Shown here one piece after another: positions 48,601 to 59,103 of a stretch of 64,000 nucleotides of DNA; the stretch's first letter is position 1, and each line of letters begins with the position of its first letter. The stretch covers positions 558,001 through 622,000 of the forward strand of contig NC_086373.1 of NCBI RefSeq assembly GCF_036588685.1, written 5' to 3'. Position numbers and translations under genes: made by a program. The stretch comes from Mytilus trossulus. Its lineage: Eukaryota; Mollusca; Bivalvia; Mytilida; Mytilidae. The notes under the pieces were generated by a model. It was not told the origin of the DNA. It was given only the letters and a program-made list of their open reading frames with translations, and ran no database searches.

Positions 48601-51600
48601 GTGTTTTTTTTTTAGATGTATTTCTATTTGTATCAATCTGATGAGTTAAGACTTTTTCAGCTGATTTTTATAGTTTGTTCTTATGTTGTACTGCTTCCCC
48701 ACTTTCCAAGGTTAGGGTCGAGTTGGTTCCTTTAAACTAGTTTAACCCTGTTACATTCTTTATGTGTCTGTCCCAAATCAGGAACCTGTAATGCAGTATT
48801 CACTAATTTTCGTGTGTTGCTGTGGTACATAATAGTATTTAATTTCGTTCATTATACTGCCCAATCTACGATAGTAGAGGGGCATTATGTTTCTGTTCGT
48901 GCGTCCGTTCCTTCGTCTGTCTGTGTGTCCCGCTTCAGGTATTTTTTTTGGGTCAGAGTAGTTTTTGATGAAGTTCAATCAACTTGAAACTTAGTACACA
49001 TGTTTCCTATGAAACGATCTTTCTAATTATAATGCCGAATAAGAGTTTTTACCCCATTGCATGGTCCACTGAACATAGAAACATATAGTGCGAATATGGC
49101 ATCCATGTACTGTGGACACATTCTTTGTTTATTTACATAAATTATACCATAAGTTTTCTCGTTTGAATTGTTTAACCTATTTCAATTCGGGGCCTTGTAT
49201 AGCTGACTATGCGGTATGGGCTTTGTTGAAGCCCGTATCGTGACCTAAATTTGTTCAATTTCTGTATCATTTGGTCTATTGTGGAGAATCGTCTCTTTGG
49301 CAAAAATACCACACCTTATCTTTTTTATATTTGAATGTGCATTTTATTTCATATTCATTTGTTTATATATGTGTTCTTGGCGAAGCGTTATACAAGTTAG
49401 GGGTTTGATAAATCCTAAATACAAAGTAACGTAGCTTAAGTAATACAGGTTATCAGTTCTTTAAAGCATTTGGAACCAAAACAGAAACCTTTGTCATCAC
49501 ATATGGCTGTTACAACTCGATTACAATGTATAGCACACATTTGAAATTACCACTTAGTTTTAAAAAAATGGATTTCATCGGAATGTAATTCTTTGTAATA
49601 ATTTTATATCAATTATCCATATTCAAGACGATATCGTTAAATGCCAATAAAAAAATATGTTCGTTTGACAATAAAGAAGTTTATAATTAAAGCTGACAAT
49701 TTCAAAACTTTCGTTTGATTTCATACAAACTGAACATATATGACAGGTTCAATCATTCGTCTTAAGGCCAGAGATCAGTATGTGTACGAAGTGAACTCCT
49801 ACTATATCAGTTCACAAATGCATCTTGAATTTGTGACTGCTCTGACATTAATACAGTGAACACACTTGAAACTGTATGGATAATTTGACTCTGATACAGA
49901 ATGTTATTACCTAATCAACGTCTACATTCTTATTACGTATACCAAAATGTAATGCTATGGTCAAAGGTATTTGCAATTGGCCCTTACTGATGGTGTTCAT
50001 ATTTTTAAATAAGCTCCTCACCTAAAATTCCAGACACATATATCTTTTAAAATAAAACTAAAAAAAATACTCATACTGAAAATATTCTACTGTTGTACCC
50101 CTATTTTTGACATTTTTACCTTCCGTTTTGAATTTTCCTCTGATTTTTTTTTTCATGATTATTAAAACGTATTTGACTTTTGTATACTATGTTTGTAACA
50201 GGACCCATTCTGGAAGGATCAAGTTATAGCCTACAGACGATTAGAACAGAAAGAAAGAAAACTTCATCCTAAAAATAAGTATGCAATAGATGTTTACTCA
50301 ACAATAAATGGTAGCATAAAAGTTTGATAATAAAAGAGAGTCCTTTGATTAAGATGTATAATAATTATACTACGCAGTCACAAAAGTCTGTTCTAAGTGC
50401 CAACAAACGACATTACTAAGAAAAATAAATACTAGAAAAGTCAAAATGTATAGAACGTATAAGTAACATCACAACAGAAAAATTCGTTGAAAACTAATCA
50501 TATCGATACAAAGCACAAACACAACTAAATTCAAACGATAAAGACAAACCAACAGCTCTAAGAGTACTCTCAGGTACTTAAAGCTATTCCGAAGCTAATA
50601 CAAACTAAAAAAACATCATTTATCTAATATAACAAGGAAGATGTGGTATGATTGCCAATGAGATATCTGTCCACAAGAGATCAAAATGACGCAGACATTG
50701 ATAACTATAGATCACCGTACGGCCTTCAGCAATGAGCAAAGCCCATACCTCATAGTCAGCCATAAAAGGCCCCGATATGACAATCTAAAACAATTTAAAC
50801 GAGAAAACCAACGGCCTTATATAAATAAAGAAATAAACGAAAAACAAATAAGTTACACGTTAACAAACGACAACCACTGAATTACAGGCTCCTGACTTGG
50901 GATAGGCACAAACATAAATAATGTGGCGGGGTTAAGCATGTTAGCGGGTTCCCCTACTCCCTTAACCTGGGACAGTGGTTTAACAGTACAACATAAGAAC
51001 GAACTATAAAAATCAGTTTAAAAAGGCTTAACTCATCAGATGGACAAAAATACATTCAGACGTGATAAGACTAAAATGATAAGATAATAAGACTAAAACA
51101 CACAAAAACGCCGGACTCTGAAGAAAATTCAAAGCAGAAAGTACCTAATCAATTTGCAAAACTAAAAACTTAAACACATCAAAAAATAGATAGCAACTGT
51201 CATATTCCTGACTTCGTACAGACATTTTCCTGGTTAGGAAATAGTGGATTAACCTTGGTCTTAAAGCTAGCTAAACCTCTCACCTGTATAACTGTCGTAT
51301 CAAATTCCATTATTTTGACAACGAAGTGTGAACAAAACAAACAGATATTATAGGTACAAATATCAAATATATGGACACAGCAGTCACCGTTGTGTTATTA
51401 TCTAAATCAGTGTAAAAGAACCCCAACACATTGTGTATTTTAATTTATAGAGAAGGGATATTTTACCCTTCAATAGTATTAGACTTCATAAGTAGGGGCA
51501 CATCAGTCACCGTTGTGTTATTATCCCAATCACTATATAACCAAACAAATATGTATTTTATTTCATAGAGGAGGAATATTTTACACTTCATTAGTAATAG

Positions 51601-54600
51601 ACGTCAAGTCATATCTCCCCTGGTTAATGCAGAAGTAAGTTCTTAACATATAAAGTTGTAATAAATAGTTGTATGGTAGTAAACAATGCTAAGTATAGAA
51701 AAGAAGATGTGGTATGATTGCAAATGAGACAACTCTCCACAAGAGACCAAAATGACACAGAAATTAACATCTATAGGTCACCGTACGGCCTTCAACAATG
51801 AGCAAAGCCCATACCGTATAGTCACCTATAAAAGGCCCCGAACTGTTTTTCTTTCCTAATAAGGCATATAAAGATAGTTTAACTCATTTACGTAATATTT
51901 CCATATCCATGACTGTTGTCTTAACTAAGGAAAAGCAGAATATGTTGGCAAACGTTCTTGTCATAGGAAAGTGTCACAAGGACAAGGCAAACAATTTAAT
52001 ACTAGTATCTTGCATAAAGAATACAATTTAAGATATTGTTCGATTCCAACTATTGGTTCGTATATACCTGATAATTTTAGCATATAGATTACTAGGGGCG
52101 GACCGAGAACTTTTTATAAGGGAGGAAAGGAGGGGTTTGCCCTCCAGTCATGGTTCAGTGATTTCCTATATACTAGTAAGCCAGCAGTTTTTTTCCAAAA
52201 AAAGGGCGCCCCTACAAATGCCCCCGGATCTGCCTATGAAAATAACATTGTCATAATATTATGGCAAGTAAAAATCCCCCAACAAATACGTACTGGAGAA
52301 ATGTTGTTTTGTTGAATTATGTAGATGTTGCATTTTTCCATTTTGTAATAAAAGATCAGATACTAATGATTATTATCAGATTTGACTTCTGATTTGAAAT
52401 TGTCATTAACACGAGATTTTGTTTTATATGAAGCAGAATTCTACATCTTTCCGATAATTCTTCTTTCGTTTTTTTTAGATGTACTTTTATAGGCATTTAA
52501 GTATATTTTTTTTCGATAGGTATAAGTCGAGAGGAGGAAAAGTTCAATTTGGCACAATTTCTTCTGTGAATGAGGTAATATGTATTATTTTACATGACAA
52601 GAACTAATGCACAGACTGTCCATGTATATTTCTGACTATTTTTGCATTTTGTTTTGTTGCTAAAATGTCAGTATATTTAGAATCATACTGAATATTGTTT
52701 TCCTGGAAAATAATAATAAAGGCAACAGTAGTATACCGCTGTTCCAAACTCATAAATCCATGGACAAAAAACTAAATCGGGGTAACAAACTAAAACCGAG
52801 GGAAACGCATTAAATATAAGAGGAGAACAACGACACAATACTAAAAAGTAACACACAGAGAAACGGTCCAAGCATCAGACAAATCTCACGAGAATAACAA
52901 ATATAACATGAAAACCAAATACATGAATTTGGGATAGACAGGTACCGTGAAAACGTCTTATCGCAATGTGAATTTACACTCAAAAATAAGAGAAAACAGA
53001 CGACGCAACGTTAAAATAAATGTGTAATTAAGAATGCGACTCTATTTATGAGGCTATACGGTAATCACATTATTAAACAAATATTTAAAACAATTTTAAT
53101 GAAAAGAGTATGCGATAAGAATCATAATCAAAACAGTGTGGTCCTGGCCATTGATTGACGACCTCAATTATCCAATTGACTGGGACAGATTAGATGAACG
53201 TTAATCGGTAACAATTACTGCTCACTATGTACTTGTTAAAGACTCAGAATCTGTGGGGTCACCAAAGGTTCTCAACACCTAAATAAAGCAATTCGAAAAA
53301 CGAATCCGGAATAATACGATGTGTTGATTTATATCAATAATATAAATCAAAACATAAAGGTTATTCCTGAATAATTTTTCGAATTATTTTATTATTAAAG
53401 GCGTTAAGAACCTTTGGTGACCCCTCTGTTTAAATTCTATAATTCTATAATAAGTAAGAAGTGAGCAATGGTCGTTACAGACAAACGTTCACCTAATCTG
53501 TCCCAGTCAATGGGATAATTTAGGTCGTCAATCAATGGCCAGGACCACACTGTTTTGAATATGATTCTATATTGTTATATAATGTTATAATAATTATTTT
53601 GAGCAGATGAATATTTTACTAGATAATAAATTTGATATTAAGACATTAAAACTAATTCCAGGTAATTTGACTATACAACTGATTTCGTTTATAACATCCA
53701 TGGGATTCGAGCGTCACTGATGAGTCTTTTGTAGACGAAACGCGCGTCTGGCGTATATACTAAATTTAGTCCTGGTATCTATGATGAGTTTATTTACTGA
53801 GGTAAAGATGGGATTTTATTGACTTTTGAAGTTTCACTGAGTTAACTTAATAAAAATATATTTATAATTATTTAGATTTCAGATAAATTCGATTTGATTA
53901 TAAATTGTGTTGGAGTGAGAGCTGTTCAGCTTTTGGATGACCAGGAAGTGAAACCAATTCGTGGACAGATTATTAGGGTATATTAAAACGTTACAACAAC
54001 AAAAATAACTCTTTGTGTATGAACGGAAATTTTCAAGTATCTTAAAGTTGAGAAAGGAAATGGGGAATGTGTCAAAGAGACAACGACCCGACCATATAAC
54101 AGACAACAGCAGAAGTTCATCAATCAGTCTTCAATGCAGCGAGAAATTCCCGCACCCGAAGGCGTCTTTCAGCTGGCCACTAATCATGATGAGGTTGCTG
54201 GTTTTTTTTTATCTCTTTTATATTCTTGTTATTGATATTTAGTTCTTCTAGGCTAAATAATGATTGAAATTCATAAAAAAACAACGTACAATAATGTATT
54301 TTTCTGCTTTTTGAAATAACTAAAATTAAAAAAAACAACTATAAGAAGAACGACAATAAAAACAGTATCAATTGGATGCCAACTCGAAAATCTTTACATA
54401 TAAGAGTACTTTTAATGAACAAATACATGGCTACATATATGATACCAAAATCCTTAATATTTTTCTACAGGTATCTGCTCCATGGATAAAACATTTCTAC
54501 GTTGATTTTGATAAGACTGAAGGTACTGAACGATATATACTGCCAGGGTAAGCAATTACATTTATGAGATTAACTTGTACTGCAAATATAAATAAGCAAA

Positions 54601-57549
54601 ATTATTCTTGAAATGAATGGTTTTAAAAGCTAAAACTCAATATCATTTTAGCAGTTGTATGCCTGAAATAAGATTATGGCCTGTTATTTCAATAATCCAC
54701 GTTCTGATTCATTGAAATGGTTCATCTGCTCAAGTTTTCAAAGAAACACAATTCTTCGTTTCAACTGGTTAAAGTGTGCACACAATATCATACTAGTGCT
54801 ACATCTTATTAAAATATTTATATCCAAAAACGTTTACTGAATATGTCATGAGATATTATTTCATGCACTTAAATGTACCCCTAAAACAAGCTCACCAAAT
54901 TTCAGGAGATTAGGTAAAAACAAATATATTCTCAAGCCTTTTCCAACTGGTTGAAATAGTTTAATAGTGATTGTTATATTCGTAAGTTACTACGGACAAT
55001 AATCAAATGAATGTGATGGGTGATACAAGGCTTTAAGATTACCATTTCTAGTCATTTTCAATTCAAATTGAAACAGGAATGAAAGATACAAGAGGGACAG
55101 TCAAACTCATAGAACGAAGATAAACCGACAACGCCATGACTATAAACGAAAAAGACAAACGACATATAATACTATACAAGACACATCATAGAAAACTGAA
55201 TAAAGGCAATGGTAGTATACCGCTGTTCGAAACTCATAAATCGATAGAAAAAAAATCACTAAATTTGTGTTTTTAATATGTGACAAACATACATGTTTCT
55301 TAAGTACATTTTTTGTTTTCCATTTCTCATGTGAGTGTTTGTCACAGTAATATCACTGTATTTTGGATAGTTTGGTGACGAGTTTCTTCTTATTAAACAA
55401 TTGGAAAAAAGTAAAACCACAAAAATACTGAACTCCGAGGAAATTCAAAACGGAAAGTCCGTAATCAAATGGCAAAACAAATGATAAAACACATCAAACA
55501 AATGGACAACAACTGTCATTCAGAATAATAGTTGCTGTAATTATTATCAATAATCGTATCATTTGCTCTTTTGACCAAATATATCCTAATTACAGACGTG
55601 ATTATGTTATCCTCGGTGGTACAGGACAAGAAGGAAACTGGAGTACAGATGTTAACCAACAGGATAAGGACAAAATTTGGGAGAGTTGTGTTAATCTTGT
55701 TCCAAGTTTAAAGGTTTGTTTTAAATTATTTACTAAATATATGTTAAAGGGACAAATTATTTAATGTTTGCTTGTTATAATAGGATCTGTATGAAGACTT
55801 TGTAGACACAAGAACCTGCTTGAATACAATACAGGACTGTTGATATGCAAAAACAGATTGAAGTTAAAAAATGTCGATTCACACAAGTGTCGTCTACTTG
55901 ATTCAAGACAATTATTGTGTTGGAAAACTCTTGTTTCGTATCATACCGCCATCTGTTATTTCCTCCTCGATTCTCTATAATATGTTGTTTGATAAGTAGG
56001 TTACTTTATAGTAAATCCATGAATTTAAAAACTCACTAACATGTAACTTTTGCTCCAACCACAAAAAATAAAGTACTTTCATAATATATAATTTCCATTT
56101 GTCGTGCTTGCTTAAGATAGCTGTATAGCTCTATAGCAAGAATCAGCCCATCAATCGCCTTGTATAAAAAAACTAGTTTTTGGCTCATGCGTCGTTCCTC
56201 GAGTCCTTAAAGTTCATTTTGAAAGCATGTTCTCCATTTCCATTGTCAATTTCATTGAATTGCATTCATTTTCTCGGGATTATTGTCGCCAGTGATGCAT
56301 TGTGATGCTCGATTTTGTATTCCTTAAGTTCGTTGAAAGGACAAATACATCATAGAAAACTACAAACTGAGCAACACAAACTCCACCAAAAAAAGTGTGT
56401 AACGACGGGGTAGAGGTGGTCTCAGTGTAAGCAGACCCTTCTCTACATGTTAGACCCGTCTTGAAAGATCGTTCAAAGCCATTTACAACTAATAAACAAT
56501 AAACTTTTCTCCTAGTTTGTTTTACTTCGTCTTACTCATTACGGTGGATAAAATAAATGACCCCATTGCCATTCTCAATTTTATTATCACCAGCCCAGTA
56601 GTCAACACTTCGGTGTTGACATGAATATCAATAATGTGGACATATTTTTTTAATTTCCCGTTAACAAAAGTTAATTTTTTTCAAAAAACTACGGATTTTC
56701 TTATTCCAGGCATAGATTTCCTTAGCCGTATTTGGCACAACTTTTTGGAATTTTGGATCCTCAATGCTCTTCAACTTTGTACTTGTTTGGCTTTATAAAT
56801 ATTTTGATATGAGCGTTTTTGATGAGTCTTTTAAAGACGAAACGCGCGTCTGGCGTACTAAATTATAATCCTGGTACCTTTGATAACTATTATTAAGTTG
56901 ATATGATATGATATGATATAACAGCTACTGTCATTCTTACATTAGTCTGGCTGCCTATCTGTTGACATTGAACAACGAATATCTGGAATGGAACTTTTTA
57001 TTGTTCAGATAATTTCTCATCCCTTTCGCATATTCCTAGACCAATACTCAAAATATTTACACTTCCTGTACGATCAAAGAAATTCTTTCATTCGTGATAA
57101 TCATATATATATTTTCTTATATTGTATAGAATGCACAGAACATTAGTGATTGGGTAGGACTTCGACCTGGAAGAACTAAAGTACGATTAGAACTCGAAGA
57201 AAAAAGACATAGTTCCGGATGCAGGGTATTTTTTTCATATGCTGCAGACATTATTATTGTTTTATGTGTAATTTTTCAAGATTATTCTAATTATTTCATA
57301 CATAAAGGTCTTTTTATCTTTTAAAATCTTTTTTAATTGCATAAAATCATAACACATTAATATAGAAATAAATGCCAAACAAATGTTGTGTTGATGTGTA
57401 TTATATATTATTATTTTGAAACATGTGTTTTTCAGGTAATACACAACTATGGTCATAGTGGAGCTGGTGTTACCTTACACTGGGGATGTGCTGGTAATGT
57501 AGCCGAGCTTGCGCACGCAGCACTAACACCATTATCGTCCAGACTTTGA
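45648..57549 (+). CDS. DAO: D-amino-acid oxidase / D-aspartate oxidase family flavoenzyme, 10 coding exons, peroxisomal
   Basis: Coding exons: 45648-45841, 46099-46216, 50202-50278, 51569-51634, 52520-52574, 53876-53977, 54471-54547, 55596-55713, 57130-57225, 57436-57549; 1017 nt, 338 aa (human DAO 347, DDO 341), all GT-AG with matching phases. FAD-dependent oxidative deamination of D-amino acids to 2-oxo acids, ammonia and H2O2. Seen: dinucleotide motif [12 protein letters not shown] (residues 7-18), [21 protein letters not shown]-equivalent PIRGQII, Tyr226 in RYILPG (aligns with human DAO Tyr228), Arg281 in GLRPGR (aligns with Arg283), family signature [11 protein letters not shown] and C-terminal SRL, a PTS1 signal. 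The extra substrate-binding arginines of D-aspartate oxidases (human Arg216, Arg237) align with Val and Gly, so neutral D-amino acids seem more likely; this is an alignment by eye. Introns hold large repeats and a duplicated exon. Confidence 0.93.
46482..49330. mobile_element. ~2.85-kb inverted-repeat element in oxidase intron 2, arms ~750 bp
   Basis: The left arm (46482-about 47238) and right arm (about 48271-49330) are inverted copies: GAAGATGTGGTATGATTGCC versus the eroded AATACCACACCTTATCTTTT; GGACAGTGGTATAACAGTAC versus TTGTACTGCTTCC; AATCATGCATCTAAGACTAA versus TTAGTCTAAGATGCATGATT. The right arm is longer because another repeat inserted at 48842-49145. The minus strand at about 47450-47174 has an open frame ([49 protein letters not shown]); the end of the same frame is duplicated on the plus strand at about 48265-48330 ([19 protein letters not shown]). 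The peptide is not assigned to a family. Partial single arms occur at 25540, 50635 and 51695. Confidence 0.75.
48842..49145 (-). repeat. Inverted copy of the 'ATGGGGCAT' repeat, inserted in the right arm of the intron-2 element
   Basis: TAGAGGGGCATTATGTTTCT, TTGAAACTTAGTACACATGT, GGTCCACTGAACATAGAAA and ATCCATGTACTGTGGACACA are reverse complements of the motifs at 2560-2842, in reverse order. The insertion explains the unequal arm lengths. Confidence 0.7.
50635..51225 (+). repeat. Single-arm copy of the intron-2 element family, oxidase intron 3
   Basis: GGAAGATGTGGTATGATTGC, AACGGCCTTATATAAATAAA, GGCTCCTGACTTGGGATAGG, GGGACAGTGGTTTAACAGTA and GGCTTAACTCATCAGATGGA align with 46487-46910. It continues into the CAAAGCAGAAAGTACC family (51110-51225). 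Confidence 0.8.
51375..51495 (+). pseudogene. Truncated tandem duplicate of oxidase exon 4 and its acceptor region
   Basis: The block with CAGTCACCGTTGTGTTATTA, an acceptor (ATTTATAG) and 41 exon-like bases (51451-51491) is repeated 118 bp downstream, where it carries the real exon 4 (51569-51634). The upstream copy keeps the acceptor and reads [13 protein letters not shown] in the correct phase against [13 protein letters not shown] in the real exon, but it breaks off mid-exon and has no donor of the right phase (CATAAGTAGGGG would end in phase 1, not 2). It is a dead exon. Confidence 0.8.
51695..51845 (+). repeat. Short start fragment of the intron-2 element family
   Basis: AAAAGAAGATGTGGTATGAT, CACAAGAGACCAAAATGACA, GGTCACCGTACGGCCTTCAA and GCAAAGCCCATACCGTATAG match the first 150 bp of 46487 and 50640. 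Confidence 0.8.
52093..52237. mobile_element. Possible ~145-bp MITE with imperfect inverted ends
   Basis: The left end CTAGGGGCGGACCGAG and the right end CCCCCGGATCTGCCTAT are imperfect inverted repeats, and the G+C-rich ends contrast with the intron around them. The interior includes GGAGGAAAGGAGGGGTTTG and AAAAGGGCGCCCCT. No clear target duplication is seen. It lies in oxidase intron 4. Confidence 0.5.
52700..52960 (+). repeat. Dispersed repeat, oxidase intron 5
   Basis: AGGCAACAGTAGTATACCGC and TGTTCCAAACTCATAAATCC recur at 55200-55250 (AGGCAATGGTAGTATACCGC). The rest (GGGGTAACAAACTAAAACCG...) has no other copy in the window. Confidence 0.6.
53119..53568. repeat. 450-bp near-perfect palindrome (foldback element), oxidase intron 5
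   Basis: The left arm starts AGAATCATAATCAAAACAGT and includes GGTCCTGGCCATTGATTGAC and GGGGTCACCAAAGGTTCT; the right arm mirrors these with AGAACCTTTGGTGACCCC, GTCAATCAATGGCCAGGACC and ACTGTTTTGAATATGATTCT. The centre is TTGATTTATAT - CAATA - ATATAAATCAA (53324-53350), so the loop is only 5 nt. The arms differ at scattered positions and small indels. Confidence 0.9.
53711..53754 (+). ncRNA. Hammerhead ribozyme motif with intact catalytic core (type I, very short stem III)
   Basis: Order of parts: stem I strand GCGTCA (53711-53716); core CTGATGA (53717-53723); stem II GTCT/AGAC (53724-53727 and 53733-53736) with loop TTTGT; GAAA box (53737-53740); stem III plus cleavage site CGCGCGTC (53741-53748); stem I return strand TGGCGT (53749-53754), which pairs over 6 bp with GCGTCA including two G-T wobbles. 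All invariant core bases are present; cleavage would follow C53748. The stem III bases are self-complementary with no room for a loop, a layout known from metazoan retrozyme and Penelope-like hammerheads that work as dimers. It lies in oxidase intron 5, in the sense orientation. Confidence 0.82.
54045..54185 (-). repeat. Fragment of a mussel-type dispersed repeat, oxidase intron 6
   Basis: GAAATGGGGAATGTGTCAAA, GACAACAGCAGAAGTTCATC and AGTCTTCAATGCAGCGAGAA resemble 8881-8960 (GAAATGGGGAATGTGTCACA, ...ATCTTCAATGCAG). Confidence 0.55.
55075..55520 (-). repeat. Diverged dispersed repeats, oxidase intron 7
   Basis: GAAAGATACAAGAGGGACAG and CGACAACGCCATGACTATAA match the family at 58226-58444; AGGCAATGGTAGTATACCGC matches 52712; CAAAACGGAAAGTCCGTAAT matches 40135 and 51135. 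Composite of several repeat ends. Confidence 0.55.
56330..56510 (-). repeat. Diverged copy of the 58226 repeat family, oxidase intron 8
   Basis: CATAGAAAACTACAAACTGA, CAACACAAACTCCACCAAAA, GTGGTCTCAG and AGCAGACCCTTCTCTACATG follow the order of 58330-58440. Eroded. Confidence 0.5.
56813..56856 (+). ncRNA. Hammerhead ribozyme motif, copy 2, core base mutated
   Basis: Same layout as 53711-53754: stem II GTCT/AGAC (56826-56829, 56835-56838), GAAA (56839-56842), CGCGCGTC (56843-56850), TGGCGT (56851-56856). The first core base is changed (TTGATGA at 56819-56825) and stem I is weakened (GCGTTT), so self-cleavage is not expected. Flanks on both sides (TTTGTACTTGTTTGGCTTTA upstream; CTAAATTATAATCCTGGTAC downstream) match the copies at 25851 and, downstream only, 53711. 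Oxidase intron 8, sense orientation. Confidence 0.75.
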
Positions 57550-57706
57550 GAAGGACACTTTACCTTTTAAAGGCGTTAAATCATATCCTAGTCAAATTAA
57601 ATGGTTAAACCATTAGAGACAAACATTTAATTCATGATTTAAATTAATTGTACCTCAAACGTTTTCCAGACGGTATTGTTTGTTAATTTTTTCTTTTCTT
57701 TTACTG

Positions 57707-57712
57707 AATAAA
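57707..57712 (+). terminator. Candidate poly(A) signal of the D-amino-acid oxidase gene
   Basis: AATAAA 158 bp after the oxidase stop codon, in a T-rich context (TTTTCTTTTACTG before it). A plausible end of the 3' UTR. Confidence 0.55.
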
Positions 57713-58225
57713 AGAAGAAATTATTGTCAACTCTTTTTAGAAGAATTGTGATAATGGTATGAGATTGAATTGACATAAATAATATAAGACAACAGTAGTT
57801 AAAGACACCATCACATAAACAAACAAAAACCACATTAATCAATATTTTTTCATGTTTCAAAAAGTATGAGCACTTATTGTGTAGACAATTTATTTTTATT
57901 ACGGTTACATTGATCAAAGCACGGAGCGTCTTGGCGTCAGGGTCTCCTTACTTTTGTCCCATATCCGGTTTTTATTTTTGTTTTTGTGAAAGTTGTCTAT
58001 CAGGAAATCTAGATCGTATACAGACAACTGTCTTTTTTTATTTTTGAAAACATGTATTACATGTATTTAAAGATTTTTTGTAAATTGTATAAGGCAAAAA
58101 TACGGATTTTTAAAAACGTTTTCCTCTATCTGTCAAAACCTCGGATTCAATGCATATCTATTTAAAAATTGAGACTTCAGTTTATGTGGTGTATGTCTGT
58201 GATGTGTTTCCACAGTTTTGTTTAA

Positions 58226-58690
58226 AAGAGGGACGAAAGATACCAAAGGGATGGTCAAACTCATAAATCTAAAACAAACTGACAACGCCATGGCTAAAAA
58301 CGAAAAAGACAAACAGAAAAACAATAGTACACGTGACACAATATTGAAAACTAAAGAATAAACAACACGAACCCCACCAAAAACTAGGGGTGATCTCAGG
58401 TGCTCCGGAAGGGTAAGCGGATCCTGCTCCACATGTGGCACCGCTTTGGTCGATATAAGGGACCTATAAAACAACTACCATAAGTGGGAGGTTCCACAAG
58501 TGGAGCTGGATCTGCTGACCCTTCCAATTTTTGGTTGGGTTCGTGTTGTTTAGTCTTTTATTTTCTATGTTGTACAATTACTTGTCTGTTTGTTTTTTTT
58601 CTTTTTAGCCATTGCGTCATTTTTTTTCTATCTACAAGTTTGACTTTATCTCTGGTATCTTCCGCCCCTCTTGTGGCTAGCTTTAAAACC
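58226..58690. repeat. Head-to-head inverted pair of a ~220-bp dispersed repeat
   Basis: Left copy 58226-58444 is in reverse orientation (GAGGGACGAAAGATACCAAA ... AACCCCACCAAAAACTAGGG ... CTCCACATGTGGCACCGC). Right copy about 58481-58690 is in forward orientation and more diverged (GGAGCTGGATCTGCTGACCC ... GGTTGGGTTCGTGTTGTTTA ... CTGGTATCTTCCGCCCCTC). A third, well-preserved forward copy is at 62945-63170. Confidence 0.8.
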
Positions 58691-59103
58691 AGGTTGAAAC
58701 CCACCATTTTGTCCGGACATTGCCTTTACAAAGTCAGGAATATGGCAGTTGCTTTTCACTTGTTCGATTGATTGATTTTTTTCATTTTTGTTTAAATTTG
58801 CTGTGAAGCTCTGCACTTATGTTATATTTTTTTTTACTTTGTATCCCTTATAAATTGAACAATGGTAAAAAAAAATAAGCAGGGATTAACGCAATGTTTT
58901 GTTAAGGTGCAGCTTTGTACACGTTGGATTAATCAACATCCATGAATTTATATATTTCTAAATCAACTGCTGATTTGAATGTGATTAAAACTAAGATCCT
59001 GATATACCGATGTGCCTACAGGTTGATTTAACAGAGGTTTTCTGAAAACAATATTACAAGTGTCCCAATATAGATAACTTCTAGTTTGCTATCTACGTTT
59101 AAT

